Shown here in pieces: positions 63,991-64,000 of a stretch of DNA of 64,000 nt. Location of the stretch: NCBI GenBank assembly GCA_039704465.1, contig JASFAU010000006.1, positions 1,364,001 through 1,428,000 of the forward strand. Direction: 5' to 3'. A model generated the notes under the pieces. It ran no database searches, was not told where the DNA came from, and worked only from the letters and a program-made list of their open reading frames with translations. Position 1 is the first letter of the stretch. Each line of letters begins with the position of its first letter. Made by a program: the position numbers and the translations under genes. The DNA is from Plasmodiophora brassicae. Taxonomy: Eukaryota > Endomyxa > Phytomyxea > Plasmodiophorida > Plasmodiophoridae.

Positions 63991-64000
63991 TTCTACGGCA

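Overview
The window reads as nuclear DNA from a GC-rich, compact eukaryotic genome. Genes are split by very short GT-AG introns, mostly 50-75 nt. The conserved genes are strictly eukaryotic: Rab11, RPB8, V-ATPase subunit D, TAM41, SERF, TMA7 and an EF-hand/WD40 protein. There are many secreted ankyrin, F-box-like and LRR proteins, DUF6818-like Myb genes and a chromodomain Ty3/gypsy element. My best guess is a protist, possibly a plasmodiophorid-type rhizarian or another parasitic microbial eukaryote. This rests on style (intron size, GC, secreted ANK/LRR repertoire) and not on a diagnostic marker, so confidence is low.

Layout. 1-2.3 kb: a partial gene, RAB11 and RPB8. 2.6-4.4 kb: tRNA-Asp, a Harbinger-like MITE with TTA target duplications, and three different minisatellites. 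4.5-18 kb: a secreted SKP1/BTB-like ankyrin protein, decayed genes including a ubiquitin-protease-like pseudogene, foldback DNA, a decayed transposon-like repeat, and an intact secreted F-box-like membrane protein. 18-30 kb: a second ubiquitin-protease-like pseudogene split by a 7.4-kb chromovirus with identical LTRs. That chromovirus lacks reverse transcriptase and carries a DNA transposon, which itself carries a MITE. A second copy of the decayed repeat follows in inverted orientation. 30-40 kb: tandem paralogues of a PA-domain/seven-TM protein; the first is truncated onto a fragment of RPB8. Also here are a secreted F-box-LRR gene with one 69-nt exon per LRR, an inverted pair of DUF6818 genes and a tRNA pseudogene. 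41-64 kb: gene-dense 'core' DNA with TMA7, a LON-N-only protein, two WD40 proteins, small secreted proteins, a FAS1 protein, an ankyrin protein, a TTF1/Reb1-like Myb, V-ATPase D, SERF, TAM41, a ZnF-UBP protein, a third PA-7TM protein and the start of a second exon-per-repeat LRR gene.

How the parts relate. The right third is ordinary housekeeping sequence. The left two thirds are an accessory, repeat-driven region where segmental duplication, inversion and transposition have copied and broken secreted-protein genes. Three separate genes there join a predicted signal peptide to an SCF-type module (SKP1/BTB-like, F-box-like twice) plus a repeat domain (ankyrin or LRR). This is the strongest candidate for an undescribed set of secreted ubiquitin-ligase-like proteins. 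Exon coordinates were worked out by hand from reading frame, homology and splice consensus; intron numbers are not supported by transcripts.
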